Source: Halichoerus grypus (Eukaryota; Chordata; Mammalia; Carnivora; Phocidae). Taken from it: a stretch of 64,000 bases of DNA. The stretch covers positions 147,863,935 to 147,927,934 of the forward strand of contig NC_135715.1 in assembly GCF_964656455.1 (NCBI RefSeq), given 5' to 3'. A program made the translations under genes and the position numbers. The notes under the pieces were generated by a model, which was not told the DNA's origin, did no database searches, and saw only the letters and a list, made by a program, of their open reading frames with translations. Of this stretch, positions 24,640-36,066 are shown piece after piece; the first letter of the stretch is position 1; every line of letters starts with the position of its first letter.

Positions 24640-25405
24640 TTCCTCTTCCTTTAACCCCCACTCAATCCCTTACTAAAACCTCTCTATTCTCTAGAAAGCA
24701 CACAACAAATATATCTAAGGCTCTATTGTTCTGTTTCTATGACCCTGGTCCAAATCATCATTTTTTGCCTGGACATCCACAATATTCTCCTCATTCTCCC
24801 TGCTGCTGTTCTTGCCAACTCAGGTGGATTCTTCAAATGCTAGCAGGGCAAATTTTTAAATTGTAAATTAGAACATGTCAATTTACTGATTAATATTCTT
24901 TAATATTTTTCCAACCTATTTGGAATAAAGTAAAAATTTCTTATTTTGGTAGACAAATTCCTTAGTTCTATGGTTTTGGTACCTCTCCATGCCTTCATTT
25001 CATACCACTCTCAACATATTCCATACTTTAGCCACACCTGTTCTCTTTCCTATATGCCAAGCTTTGTTCTGCCTTAGAAGTTTGTATATGTCATTTCTGC
25101 CTGGAAGATTCTATCCCATTCTTCCACAACTATTTTTTTTTCCTCCCCTATGAGTTATTGGATTAAATATCACCTATTCAGAGAGGCTTTCTTTGATTAT
25201 CTAAAGTAGCCTAAGTCCCATTATGCTTTTTCTTAACATTTAAAAATAATTTGTCATTTTATGCAACTTTGTTTATATATCAATTCTACCCTACTAAACT
25301 CTAAGTTCTATAACGTAAAGACTGTATGTTTTGATTTCAGCACAGCATATCCTGCCTTCTAAGCTAGGCACAAAGTTGGTGTTTAGGTGAACAAAGTGAA
25401 TAAAA
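24640..25405 (+). mobile_element. L2 LINE 3' region, plus strand
   Basis: ATTTCTGCCTGGAAGATTCT, AAATATCACCTATTCAGAGA and GGCTTTCTTTGATTATCTAA, then CTAAACTCTAAGTTCTATAA and a GGCACAAAGTTGGTGTTTAGG end are the L2 3' order. The final A-poor end near 25,400 is the L2 terminus. Confidence 0.85.
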
Positions 25406-27061
25406 TTACCATAATCAACTTTGTTTTATTTTGTGATTCTTACTAATAAAATGGAAACTTAAATCAATTACGAAATGTCTTTGTTGACCATTTACATTAT
25501 GTCCAGTCTATTGGTAGGAGACTATGCAAAAAGATCAGTTACAGAACACCATTACAATGCAAGAACTCTTACAGAGTTAAAGATCACCTACTATAAGGAA
25601 CACAGAGGAAGGAGCAACTAATGTTGCCTTAGGAGTGAATTCACTGACATTATGACATGGGAACCAGGTCTCAATGATGAGTTATAATTTTCCAGATTCA
25701 GAAGGTTGAACCTGAGTGTTGTGGGATATTTGGCTTTGGATGTGTGGCAGGAGTGTAGCCTGATTGGAATGCTGGTGGGAGAGGAGCCCAAAAGGCAAAT
25801 TGCACTGAAAGATCTTCTGTACCAGACCATGGGGTTTTTAATAGGGAAGTGATCTGATCCATATAATTTTATGGAAAGGTGATGTGAGAGTAAAAAAACA
25901 TTGAAATTAGAAGGGAGATTAGCTATGCAACAGGCAATATGATACCCACTGGGATTTCAGAAACAGTGACCTAAAAAGGGGTAATTAGAAGATATTATTT
26001 ATCTGGGGTTGTCTCCATCTTTATCCTTTATCAGTCATTTGTTTGACTTTTCCACATTTGACTTTAGTATACATTTTCTAAAATACATTTGAAAATAGGG
26101 TATTTCTCTATCAGGTCATATATAATGCAAGTGTAATGAAAAATAGCAACTCTACAGTGTTTGAGAAATAGATGGGAGAGAGACTTCATAAACTATGTCA
26201 TGCTTGAGCTAGGACCTAAAATAAAGGGGCAGGCTCACTTCAGGCAGAGGGAATAGCATAAGCAAAGGCATGGAGGCATGGTATGAACCAGGGATGGCAA
26301 ATAATGTAATATGCTTGAACTACAGAAATAACCATAGGGATTCTCATGTGTCCATTGATTGTGGATTTTGGATGAACAAAAGGGGGCTCAGATAAAATAC
26401 ATAAATTTTATCATTTTGGGGCTTTTTTGAGCATGTGGTCCTCTAATGGTGAGATTGCAGCCATAATTGAGTAAGTTTCATGAGCTATTTAAATGTAACT
26501 GGATTCTCATCACTGCTAAGGATGCTCTAAATGTTCTTTTTTATTCTTTGCAGTGGCTATTTTAAAGGTTTCCACTCTTCTTAAACTCCAACCTTGCCTC
26601 ACCCAGTTTCTTATAATTTATGGCTTTGAAGTGGGAGCCATCTGACAAGGGATGATGCAACTTCCTATCTCCTGGTTTCAAAGCTCCTTTTCTCTCTGCC
26701 TATCAGACTCCCATCCCACATTCTCCTTCTTGATCTCTGTTACTCCACCAAATTGCTATTAGAAAGAAATTTGCTGCCCCAACTTGTTACCTCCCACTCA
26801 CTCCTGACCTCTTGTAATCCAGTTACCTTCTTTACTGCTCTTTGGAAATTAATCATTTTGTAATTTCTTACATTCCAGGGCAAATGAACTTTTTTAAGTC
26901 CATCTAATAAAATCTTCATTGGCTCCCTATTTCCTACCAAATTTAGAGACAAAAACCTGAACTGTAACTGAAAGTCCTCTACTATATTTTATACTCTCAT
27001 ATATAAAGTATAATTTCTGCTTTTAAGTTGTTTTTAAAACAGTCTCTTTATTTAGTTCATG
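25406..27061. other. Unassigned stretch with two L2-like patches (minus)
   Basis: About 25,800-25,990 ('AGGGAAGTGATCTGATCC') and 26,160-26,330 ('CAGGCAGAGGGAATAGCATA', 'AGCAAAGGCATGGAGGC') resemble L2 sequence read in reverse. Elsewhere nothing is recognised. Confidence 0.5.
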
Positions 27062-27420
27062 GATGGTATATTAGTAATCTATTGCTGCATAATAAATCAC
27101 CCCAAAATTTAGCAGCTTAAAATAATATACATTTATTACCTCACAATTTGTGTGGTTTATGAATCTGGACGTGGTTTAACTGAGTCTTCCCCTGCATAGT
27201 CTTTCATGAGACTGCAAATACTGCTCAGGGCTGAAGTCTCCTCTGAAAGCTCAACTCAATGGGGAAGGATCCATTTCTAAACTGTGGTTTTTGGTGGGAT
27301 TTCATATTTTGATGGTTTTTGGAATCAGGGCTTCTGTTCTTGGCTAGCTGGAGGACACCATTAATTCCTTGCCATGGGGACTTCTCCAACATGGCAATTT
27401 CCTTCAATTAAAGCTAGAAA
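27062..27420 (-). mobile_element. MLT1-type LTR, minus strand
   Basis: TAGTAATCTATTGCTGCATA, AAATCACCCCAAAATTTAGC and AGCTTAAAATAATATACATT are the reverse of an MLT1 LTR 3' end, and the following GAAGTCTCCTCTGAAAGC part fits the body. It is a different subtype from the copies at 95 and 37,600. Confidence 0.7.
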
Positions 27421-27653
27421 AAGAGAGTCTGACAGCAAGACAGAAGTTATTCTCTTATGTATCCTAATCATAGAAGTGTCATGTCATTTCATCATCTTTG
27501 TCATAGCTATTGATTAGAAGTAATAGTTCATGCCCACACTCAAGAGCATACCCAAAGGATACCCATCCTGTGTCAGAGATATTGGAACAGGATATGGGTA
27601 TTAAGCTGCAACTGGATAACAACTGTACTATAGCCCTAGTGAGGGGTAGTCTT

Positions 27654-27854
27654 TTTTTTTTTTTTAAGATTTTATTTATTTATTTGACAGAGAGAGACAC
27701 AGCGAGAGAGGGAACACAAGCAGGGGGAGTGGGAGAGGGAGAAGCAGGCTTCCCGCCTAGCAGGGAGCCCGATGCGGGGCTTGATCCCAGCACCCTGCGA
27801 TCATGACCTGAGCCGAAGGCAGATACTTAACAATTGAGCCACCCAGGCGCCCCT
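27654..27854 (-). mobile_element. Can-SINE, minus strand (young)
   Basis: Near-consensus reversed SINE with GACAGAGAGAGACACAGCGA and head complement GAGCCACCCAGGCGCCCC. Target duplication GGGGTAGTCTT at 27,643-27,653 and 27,855-27,865. Confidence 0.96.
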
Positions 27855-28179
27855 GGGGTAGTCTTGACAGTGCATAGGGAAAGATATTTGAATGATGCAC
27901 CTGGTCATCCAATATGTGTAGAAAGATAAGTGGCCTGAGGTTAGACATATACAGACTCATATACATACTCCTTTACGTATCTATATGTATATAATCTATA
28001 GGAGTTGGTGTATGTATGGGTATAGTCAGTGACAAATGGCATGGCTAGCTCTCCAGGGGCCGGAGAACAATTAGAAAATTGAAGATCAGGAGGTCTGGGG
28101 AGGAGGCATTTGGTTGTGCACATGGAAGTAGGTATGAAGTTTGAAAATCTTCATATCAAATGTTCATGCCAATCAGAGA

Positions 28180-28690
28180 GCACCTACAGGGTTAGAGGCA
28201 CTACAGAACAAAATAGATAAAAAGATTTGGTCATGAGCCAGAATTTGTCACCAGCCATTCCCATGCTGGCATAATGAGCACATGAGTAAAGTGAAGAATG
28301 GAGGCTATTCATGAATCCAACAGCATGGACTCCAACTTACTGAGACTGGTCTACCTACTGCTACAGAATATCTACCCTATTGATGACAAAGGCCAAGACT
28401 AAGTCTTTGGATAGTTGGTGACAAGTAAGCAACGTTGGATCCTTTCTTCCCCAAAAATGCCAGTGATTAGCTCTGATAAGACTTTTCAGGGGCAGGTTTG
28501 CATTTCCTACCTATAGGATTTCAGCCAGCACTACTATCTAAGTTAGGTTTACATAGTGTTCGACCCACCAGCATGGGATCCTGATAACATTGTGTCTATT
28601 CTCAGGACCTATTTTTATACCAAAGGAGGTGGAAGAGTGGGCCCATGACTGTTGTGGTTCACATATAATGATAAACTGATGCCTGAATAT
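28180..28690 (+). mobile_element. Old ERV-L/MaLR internal (pol-like) remnant
   Basis: Short segments such as 'CACCAGCCATTCCCATGCTG', 'CAACAGCATGGACTCCA' and 'GTGGAAGAGTGGGCCCATGA' follow the order of the internal region of class III endogenous retrovirus relatives. They are separated by gaps and deletions, and no reading frame of useful length survives. It is a degraded genomic fossil with no coding capacity. The family is recognised from scattered words only, so the call is moderate. Confidence 0.5.
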
Positions 28691-29764
28691 AAAGATCTCT
28701 CATTCTGGCCTAACCCAAGACACCTTTGAAAGTTCTTTATCATTTGAGAACTGCCATTCAAGTCAGCTGAGGCTGTCTGGACTGCATTGCAACTCAGCTT
28801 CTTCCTCTGCCTAACCCTGCTATGTCCCTCTGCCTCTGCACAAGTGTTGGTTCCAAACACACTTCTCATTAAGCATTTTGCATGCTAAAGTTTGTCTCAA
28901 AGTCCGCTTTCTGGAAAATCCAATCTACACAGTCAACATGCCAGGAAAGATTTCCTACTAAATAAATAGCAAGGGACAAAGTCTTACCTCAAAGTATGTG
29001 CCTGAAAAAAAAAGTTCAAGGAAATATCTTAATAAAAAAATCTTATGAAGACATTCATAAAATGAATGGATCCATGAAATTATAGTGTTAACTTATGATT
29101 ACAGTTCTAAAATAAATTGAATAGTGAAGTGAGATTTTAATGGAACACATAGGCAAACTATTTTACTAATTGTGATGGGCTTGTGAACTATAAGGATTTT
29201 TTAAATTCTAGAATTGACAATAATTATAGCTTAACTTATGTTTGAAAAGATATTAACTGTCAAAATTCAAGTAGGGTGTCATGTAGACAGTCACTTTTTT
29301 TGGAAAAATATAATTGTGAGGTTTTTAGTTGATAAATTTAAATCTCATTTCAAATAATGTGAAATAAAGTTAAAATCTATTTAGTCTTTTTCTTTTTCAT
29401 TTGCTTTATCATCACTTTATATTTTGAATACTTTTCTCTTTATTATATTTGTCAAAATCTTTTCTATCTCACTCGATGCCAAGATAATGAAATGATTGAC
29501 AGTTTTGATCGAACTGTGTCTTCTCAACTGAAGGAAAAAATATTTTTATTACTCCTATCCCACAATATACTTTCTGTAAGTAAAAAGATCTAAACTCCCC
29601 AACAAAGGCTCTTTTGAAATTATTTTAGTTATTAGTGAACAGAGCAGCTAATTGTTTATATTTTATGTGTAATCTAGAATCATGGAAAAATCCTTTAAGA
29701 TGTCTGGAATCATTTATGTGCCTATACTCAGCAAGAAAACTCTGGAACTAGGCTGTCCAAGAGG
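28691..29764. other. Unassigned stretch
   Basis: No gene or repeat is recognised. An 84-codon frame at 28,869-28,615 (minus) has no signature and overlaps the ERV-L-like remnant. Confidence 0.5.
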
Positions 29765-29824
29765 CTACACACACACACCTACACACACACACACACACAC
29801 ATACACACACACATACACACACAC
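29765..29824. repeat. Interrupted (CA)n microsatellite
   Basis: About 60 bases of CA repeats, interrupted by single CT and AT units. Confidence 0.97.
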
Positions 29825-31682
29825 GTGCAATCTGGGAGCTTGGCACTGACTGCGGGCTAGGGTAACTCAGTTCTCCACACGGCCTCTCCGTGTGGTCTTT
29901 CATCCTTCAATATTATATCCTGAGCTTCTTACATGGTGACTGGCTTCCAAGAAAGCCAACAGAGAAGCTCCCAAGACCTAGAGCTGAAGCATACAGCATA
30001 ACTTCTATTATACTGTTGGTCAGAGGAAGTCCTAAGGCCAGTCCAGATTTATAGGGAAGAGACATAGATTTTACCCTTTGATGGGAAAAGTGGGAAGTTT
30101 ATATACAAAAGGACATATTCCACAAGAAGAATTATTGTATCCATCTTTGGGAACAAGCTAGAATACTAAGGTTATAGACGTGGCAGCACCTGCTATTGGA
30201 GGTCGGGGAAGGTCTATCTGAGCAGGTGAAATAAGACCAGGAAGTTGAGTGAAATGAGGGAATGAGCTTTGCCAACATAAGGGAAGAAAGAACATCCTTG
30301 CCAAGGGAATATCAACTACAAAAGGCCTTGAAGTGGGAACAAACCTGGTTGTGTTGGAAGAAATCCTACAGCTTCTTATGATAATTAAGCAAGAGATGGT
30401 TGTCTCTTAAACTATGGAGCTATTTGTGAGTGTGGTAGATTCCTTCATTCAGTATATGTTTTGAAATAGAACTGATAGGACTTGCTTTCAGATTATGTGT
30501 TGATACGAGAAAGAAGAATCAAAGAGGATTATAAAGTTTTGGACTAAAATCTGGGCAAATAGTATTACCATTTAATAAGATAAGCTGGAGTCCCTTGAGG
30601 TGGAACATATGTGTTGAAAAATAAAAATTCAGTCTTAGATATTTACTTGACATTCCTATGGATATCCAAGTGGACATGCTGAGTTGGAAACTGGATTTCT
30701 GAGTCTGGAATCCAGTAACAAGTTTGGGCCTAGATATAAAAATGTAGCACTCACCATGTGTGATTTAAAAAATAGGGGATTTGATGAGATCACCCAGAAA
30801 GTAATTTTAAAAGGAGAAGAAAAGAGGTGTGGGGAGTAAGTTCTGGAGCATTCCAACATGTAGGGGTTAGGAAGAGCAGAAAGATCCAAAAAAGAAAGCT
30901 GACAATGGAAGTGATTGGTGTGGACTGTTGGCTAGGGACACAGTGTCCTAAAAATACATGAGGTAGGGAATTGCAAGAAGGGAATTATCAGTGGTGACAT
31001 GATACTGAGAAAAGTTAGATGAGATCTGACTGTTGAATATGTATAGAACTTTGAATTTGAATGAGCTATTCCAGTGAAGAGTACAGCTAAGAGAGGAAGT
31101 GAAAATAATGTATATAAGTAATACTTATACATATTTTGCTTGTTTATTTTTTCCTGAAAATGGGAACAGATAAATGGGGCATGTTTTTTGTTGATGGAAA
31201 TGATCCACATGGAGGAAAACATGATGATGCAAGAGAGAGGAGGATGATAAGAAGAGGTGTTTGCAATTGTAAGAGAAATGAGAACAAATATTCAGGTGGC
31301 TCATTGGGATATAGATAGGGATAAGGGCTTTTTATCACTTTAATAAAAGGAGAAGTATAGTTTGGGGTTAAGGACCTAAAATTGGCAGATTTAATGGTGG
31401 AAGACATGAAATTTCTCCTTGAAATTTTTATATTTTCTAAGTGAAAATGAAAGCAAGGTGATAAGGTAAGAGTAAGGTAGTAATAATAGGGTTTTGAAAT
31501 TGAGAGGAAGAAAAGGGTGAAATAATTATTTTGGAGGAATTAAATGTGATTTAACTAAAGAAATGTATAGTCCCCAGACAGTACTAGCAGACCATTTGAG
31601 GTTTGTGGTCATAAATTAAGTAGGCCAGTGTAAGTTTGTTTTTTGTTTTGTTTTGTTTTGTTTTTTCAGCAGGGAAGCTAGT

Positions 31683-31916
31683 TCTTTTTATTTTATTATT
31701 TTATTTTTTATTATGTTCAGTTAGCCACTGTATAGTACATAATTAGTCCTTGATACAGTGTTCAATGATTCATTAGTTAAGTATAACACCCAGGGCTCAT
31801 CACAGCACGTGCCCTCCTCAATACCCATCACACTGTTACCCCTTCCCCTACCCTCCTCCCCTCTGAAACCCTCCGATTGTTTCTCGGGGTCCATAATCTC
31901 TCATGGTTTGTTTTTC
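31683..31916 (-). mobile_element. L1 3' end, minus strand
   Basis: Antisense L1 3' UTR with 'TTATTATGTTCAGTTAGCCA', 'AAGTATAACACCCAGGGCTC' and 'ATAATCTCTCATGGTTTG', comparable with the start of the element at 5,118 but more diverged. It is 5'-truncated. The (TTTTG)n run at about 31,638-31,665 lies just outside its tail. Confidence 0.9.
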
Positions 31917-31954
31917 TTTAGGTGCACTCAGTTACCTAGGTTCAGGGGTAGAAT

Positions 31955-32489
31955 TGTTACTGGGTTGCTTGGTTCTTGTCCCAGATGCACCAAAGAATTG
32001 GAGACCTGAGATCAGAACGGGGAGATAGAGTTTATTGGGTAGATAAGCATAGTACATTTTCAAGAGAAAAAGCGGGCCACTGCTGGAGCTAGAGTGGCAG
32101 TGGCCCCAGGAAGCTCTAGCTGCCTCCTTTTAAGTCTACTTTCTGCATCTGTATTTGGCTTTAATTGACATTTTGATTGACAGCTGGTGGTTATATAACA
32201 TTTAGGCTTCTGTGCATGTGCCTACCCATGATGCATTCTGTTATAATTGTATTTATTTATGTATTGTATATTTATGAGTATCTAATGAGCTTTTGCTGTG
32301 ACCTTAAAGTTACTTAAGGGCAAGTTGTACTTTTTGTGCACATGCTCAGCTCTTGGAAGTCCTCTTGGGCTTTTGAGCCAGCTCTGTGGCTAGACCTTTC
32401 CTGTTCTGTTAACCCTCGGGGGTGGCTCTGAAGGTATGGCCAGCACCTGTTTTATCCCTCCTCACTGATGCCTAACTAACTGCCTAACA
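31955..32489 (-). mobile_element. Solo LTR with TG/CA ends and GAAT target duplication
   Basis: The 535-base unit starts TGTTACTGGG and ends CTGCCTAACA on the plus strand, giving TGTTAG...GTAACA on the minus strand. GAAT is present on both sides (31,951-31,954 and 32,490-32,493), a 4-bp duplication typical of class I (gammaretrovirus-like) elements. On the minus strand a polyadenylation signal AATAAA (32,031-32,036 as TTTATT) lies about 75 bases before the 3' end, and an ACTTAAAAGG segment upstream could be the TATA-like box. No internal genes remain, so the element was reduced by LTR-LTR recombination. Confidence 0.8.
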
Positions 32490-32880
32490 GAATGGGTGGC
32501 TTTTCACAGATGGGAGTTTTTCCATGTGAGATGGAATGGATAGGGGAGATGAAAACCCCAAGGATATGCGAAGAACAGCTAAAATGATGAATCATGGAAT
32601 CCAAGCTAGGTGAGGAAGGAAGTGGGAGAAATCAAGATGGTATTGGAGAGGGAAAAGAGGTAGAGCAGTGAACTGAGAATTCTGGTGGAATGGGACTTGC
32701 AGTGGTATGAGATTCCACAATTAACTTCCTTTCAGAACCCTGAAGATGTGACACTCTTTGGAGAGGGGTTTCCATGGGAAATAACTATGGCAGCAGAGAC
32801 CAAGGTGTCAAGAGTCCTGGGATGGGAATGGGATAGACAAGCCTTGATGACCAGAATTAAATATCCTGCCAGCTTAAACA

Positions 32881-34260
32881 GATGAGAATTGGGATTAGGA
32901 TTTTATTTAATTTTAAGGAAAGAAACCAATGTAGAATTTTTTATACACCTATAGACGTATGTGCGTATATGCATGCATGTGCATTTCTGAGAAGGGCAGT
33001 GGAACTTTGAAAGGTTTGAAAGTTTTCCCCTTTTAAAAGATATTTATGCATGTTATAATTTATGCAATTTATAATTAATCACAAAAGAAACAAAGCTTTA
33101 CACATTATATAATGAGTGCAATCTGATATAGAGTGTTAAGATATCTAAAGAAAGAAAGTCGATTTGACACAAGTTGGTTAGTCCTGGGAACCTTTGAAAA
33201 AGGAAGTCATGAAGGCAAATTTGGCAGTTTCTATCCAAGCATTACCCAGGAGAAAAGTACATTTAGCCAACAGACTTTGAGTATACTGACTCCTGACTCC
33301 TTTGGCAAGCCTATCCCTGTTTTAAGATGAATTAATCAGTTGTCTGAGCCTAACGCCATTAAAAATTGGATTCATCTAACTTTTTTGTTTTGATTCCACA
33401 TTTATTGAACAGCCTTCTGATTATTGTCTTTCTGTGTGTGCCTACACGGGCAAAATATGTTGCTCATATGAGTCTCAAAAATTTTAGTCCCTGTAACAAT
33501 TATTTCACAATGTAAATTAAGTCACATTCTGGCTTCATTTATCTACCTCAGGAGCTTGCATAATGTGGGCTTTTTCTTGTGAAGTGGATTTGCTTTTGGA
33601 ATGCTGACACAATCAAGTTATTAGACATGTAAAGCAACCGGCCAATTCACGGGCCATAGTGAATCTACCCAGGTGATGAATATTATTACTCTGTGAGGCC
33701 TCTTGGGAGGAAGCCAGCCTTGCCCCTGGCAGACTCCCCTGCAATCACTGTATACATCCTCTACACTTGGAAACCTGGCTCAAATTTTGCCTCTTCTGTG
33801 ATGCCTTCTCTGGGTTCTCCATCTACTTTTAGCTGTCTGGGGGGAGGGTATTTTATGGATCACACTATCTGCTGGGCTCATGGAGACGCTTCCCTGCTCA
33901 CAAGCAAAAGTTCCTCTTAGAGGAAGGATATATAACTGGTTTATGTCTGTCCTTAGATTCCCCCAAGCAAGTTATGTCTTCACATTTTTGGTCTGGAAGA
34001 GAAGGCTTTAATTACATCCTTATTTAAATACAGTATTCCAAGATTCTTGCAGGCCCTGCATGTGTTTTCCTATTACAGAGATGGAATAATTTATGGAAGG
34101 GCAAGAATACACATCAGGACTTTTTGTGTTAATGAAAACAGAAATTTTGATCACTGACATGTACTAGGAGGCTAAAATGGAAATATTTGCCCTCTAGTTC
34201 TCAATGAAAGTACTGCTATGGTAGTTGATATTCCAAGGAATCATTTATGTCTGTGTATAT
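32881..34260. other. Unassigned stretch with a possible L2 fragment
   Basis: About 33,720-33,960 resembles the L2 3' region on the plus strand (ACCTGGCTCAAATTTTGCC, TCTGTGATGCCTTCTCTGG). The rest shows nothing recognisable. Confidence 0.45.
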
Positions 34261-34266
34261 ATAAGT

Positions 34267-34397
34267 TAGGGTGACAATATAATTTATCATTTAAACTAGG
34301 ACACTTTTGAGAATGAAGGTATACACTATAAATTATGCCAGGAGAACAAGTATAAATTAAAACTGCCTTGGGTAAGCAGAGAGGTATGGTTACCCTA
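34267..34397. mobile_element. Short element bounded by inverted ends
   Basis: The left end TAGGGTGACAATATA and right end TATGGTTACCCTA are imperfect inverted repeats enclosing 131 bases, with TA at both outer edges. This resembles a small non-autonomous DNA transposon with a TA target. No family name is claimed. Confidence 0.5.
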
Positions 34398-34529
34398 TAT
34401 GGAGGCTGGATTGATAATGAGTCAGGATAGTCAGGATAGGTCAGTATAACCATACTGTTTTAGCCATTATCTGCTACAATTGGTCAGTGCTTTATTTTGA
34501 TATGTTATGTGCTATACTAGTTGAAAAAC

Positions 34530-34730
34530 TTTTTTAAAAAAAGTTTTATTTATTTATTTCAGAAAAAGAGAGCACACAAGCAGGAAGAGGGGCAGAGGGA
34601 GACAGAGACAAGGAGACTCCCTGCTGAGCAGGGAGTCTGCTAATGGGGCTTGATCCCAGGACCCTGAGATCATGACCTGAGCTGAAATCCAGAGTGGGAC
34701 GCTTAACTGACTGAGCCACCCGGGCACCCC
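34530..34730 (-). mobile_element. Can-SINE, minus strand
   Basis: Reversed SINE ending in GAGCCACCCGGGCACCCC, flanked by TAGTTGAAAAAC at 34,518-34,529 and 34,731-34,742. The body (CAGGAAGAGGGGCAGAGGG) shows an older subtype. Confidence 0.95.
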
Positions 34731-34742
34731 TAGTTGAAAAAC

Positions 34743-35350
34743 ATTTTTTAAACATCACTCCAGCATATAAGGATAAAAATAATTTAAAAAATTTACACCT
34801 GAAACCTTGCTTAGGTAGTGAGAGAATAAAGCCCAAGGGAGATTATTTTAAGCAAAAATGTAGAGGAGAAAGTTTATTCATCATAAAGATCTCATTTCAT
34901 TATGAATAATATATTTTATCTTTTTAATACTAGATGAGAGATTATAGTACATAGAGAAGTTACATTGAAAATATATTACTTTGGGGGAGGGGCTTTTTAT
35001 TTATACATATATTTTTTTTCATTTATATATTTTTTTATTTTCAAGGTAAAGGAATAATAAAAAGTCTAAAATTCTAAAGTAGCGTATCACAAGCATATTC
35101 TATATAATTTGTCATCTTTTTAGTCCTTTATTTTTTAGTTATATTTTTAAACTATTCCATAGACTTTCATTAAGAAAGCTGTAATTCCTTAAAGGAATAA
35201 AGGAATGCCTAATTTAATTATAGCTTTCTTGCTCAAATTCTCTAGGAAATTAGACTTTTATTTAGGTTTTCAAATATGTTTACATAGATAGATGTTTATC
35301 TAAAAATCTTTTATGAAACTATTTAAACTTTTTTATTTTTATCTCTTTGC
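34743..35350. other. AT-rich unassigned stretch
   Basis: Very AT-rich with no recognised gene or repeat. Confidence 0.5.
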
Positions 35351-35351
35351 A

Positions 35352-35911
35352 TTTTTTTAAATTTTATTTTATTATGTTATGTTAATCACCATACATTACA
35401 TCATTAGTTTTTGATGTAGTGTTCCATGGTTCATTGTTTGCATATAACACCCAATGCTCCATTTAATACCCATCACCAGGCTAAACCCTCCCCCCAACCC
35501 TCTCCCCTTTAGAACCCTCAGTTTGTTTCTGAGTCCATAGTCTCTCATGGTTCATCTCCCCCTCCGATTTCCCCCCCTTCATTTTTCCCTTCCTACTATT
35601 TTCTTCTTCTTCTTCTTCTTTTTTTTTTTTTTAACATATAATGTATTATTTGTTTCAGAGGTACAGGTCTATGACTCAACAGTCTTACACAATTCACAGC
35701 GCTCACCATAGCACATACCCTCCCCAATGTCCATCCCCCAGCCACCCCATCCCTCCCACCCCCCACCACTCCAGCAACCCTCAGTTTATTTCCTGAGATT
35801 AAGATTTCCTCATATCAGTGAGGTCATATGATACATGTCTTTCTCTGATCGACTAATTTCACTTGGCATAATACCCTCTAGTTCCACCCACGTCGTCGCA
35901 AATGGCAAGAT
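35352..35911 (-). mobile_element. 5'-truncated L1 3' end, minus strand
   Basis: Antisense L1 3' UTR and the last part of ORF2: 'TTATGTTAATCACCATACAT', 'GTTCATTGTTTGCATATAAC', 'TCTCTGATCGACTAATTTCA' and 'GTTCCACCCACGTCGTCGCA'. It parallels 5,118-5,690 of the large L1 closely. It breaks off at a SINE. Confidence 0.95.
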
Positions 35912-36066
35912 TTCTAGAAAAAGAGAGAAAGAGAACGCATAGAGGGAGAGGGAGAAACAAACTCCCCACTGAGAAGAGAGCCCAACTCGGGGCTGGATCC
36001 CAGACCCCTGAGACCATGACCTGGCCGAGGCAGAGGCTTAACTGACTGAGCCACCCAAGCGCCCCT
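35912..36066 (-). mobile_element. Can-SINE lacking its tail, minus strand
   Basis: The reversed body GGGAGAGGGAGAAACAAACTC and head complement GAGCCACCCAAGCGCCCC are present, but the (ATTT)n tail is missing at the left, where it joins L1 sequence directly. The right end meets the RPSA pseudogene with no spacer. Confidence 0.9.

Larger units (their letters stand above)
30190..32880 (-). mobile_element. Old L2 LINE, minus strand, split by L1 and a solo LTR
   Basis: Read from left to right the sequence runs from the L2 3' side to its reverse-transcriptase part. Patches include GGTCTATCTGAGCAGGTGAA, GCCAAGGGAATATCAACTAC, ATATCCAAGTGGACATGCTG, TTTGATGAGATCACCCAGAA and TTCTGGAGCATTCCAACATG, which reversed encode the L2 'GDLI' and 'NVGVPQ' neighbourhood. 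Similar patches resume after the inserted elements, at about 32,500-32,880. Frames are broken throughout. Confidence 0.7.

Noticed and set aside
29765..29824. CA repeat as a CRISPR-like or regulatory array
   Set aside because: It is a simple dinucleotide microsatellite without spacers.
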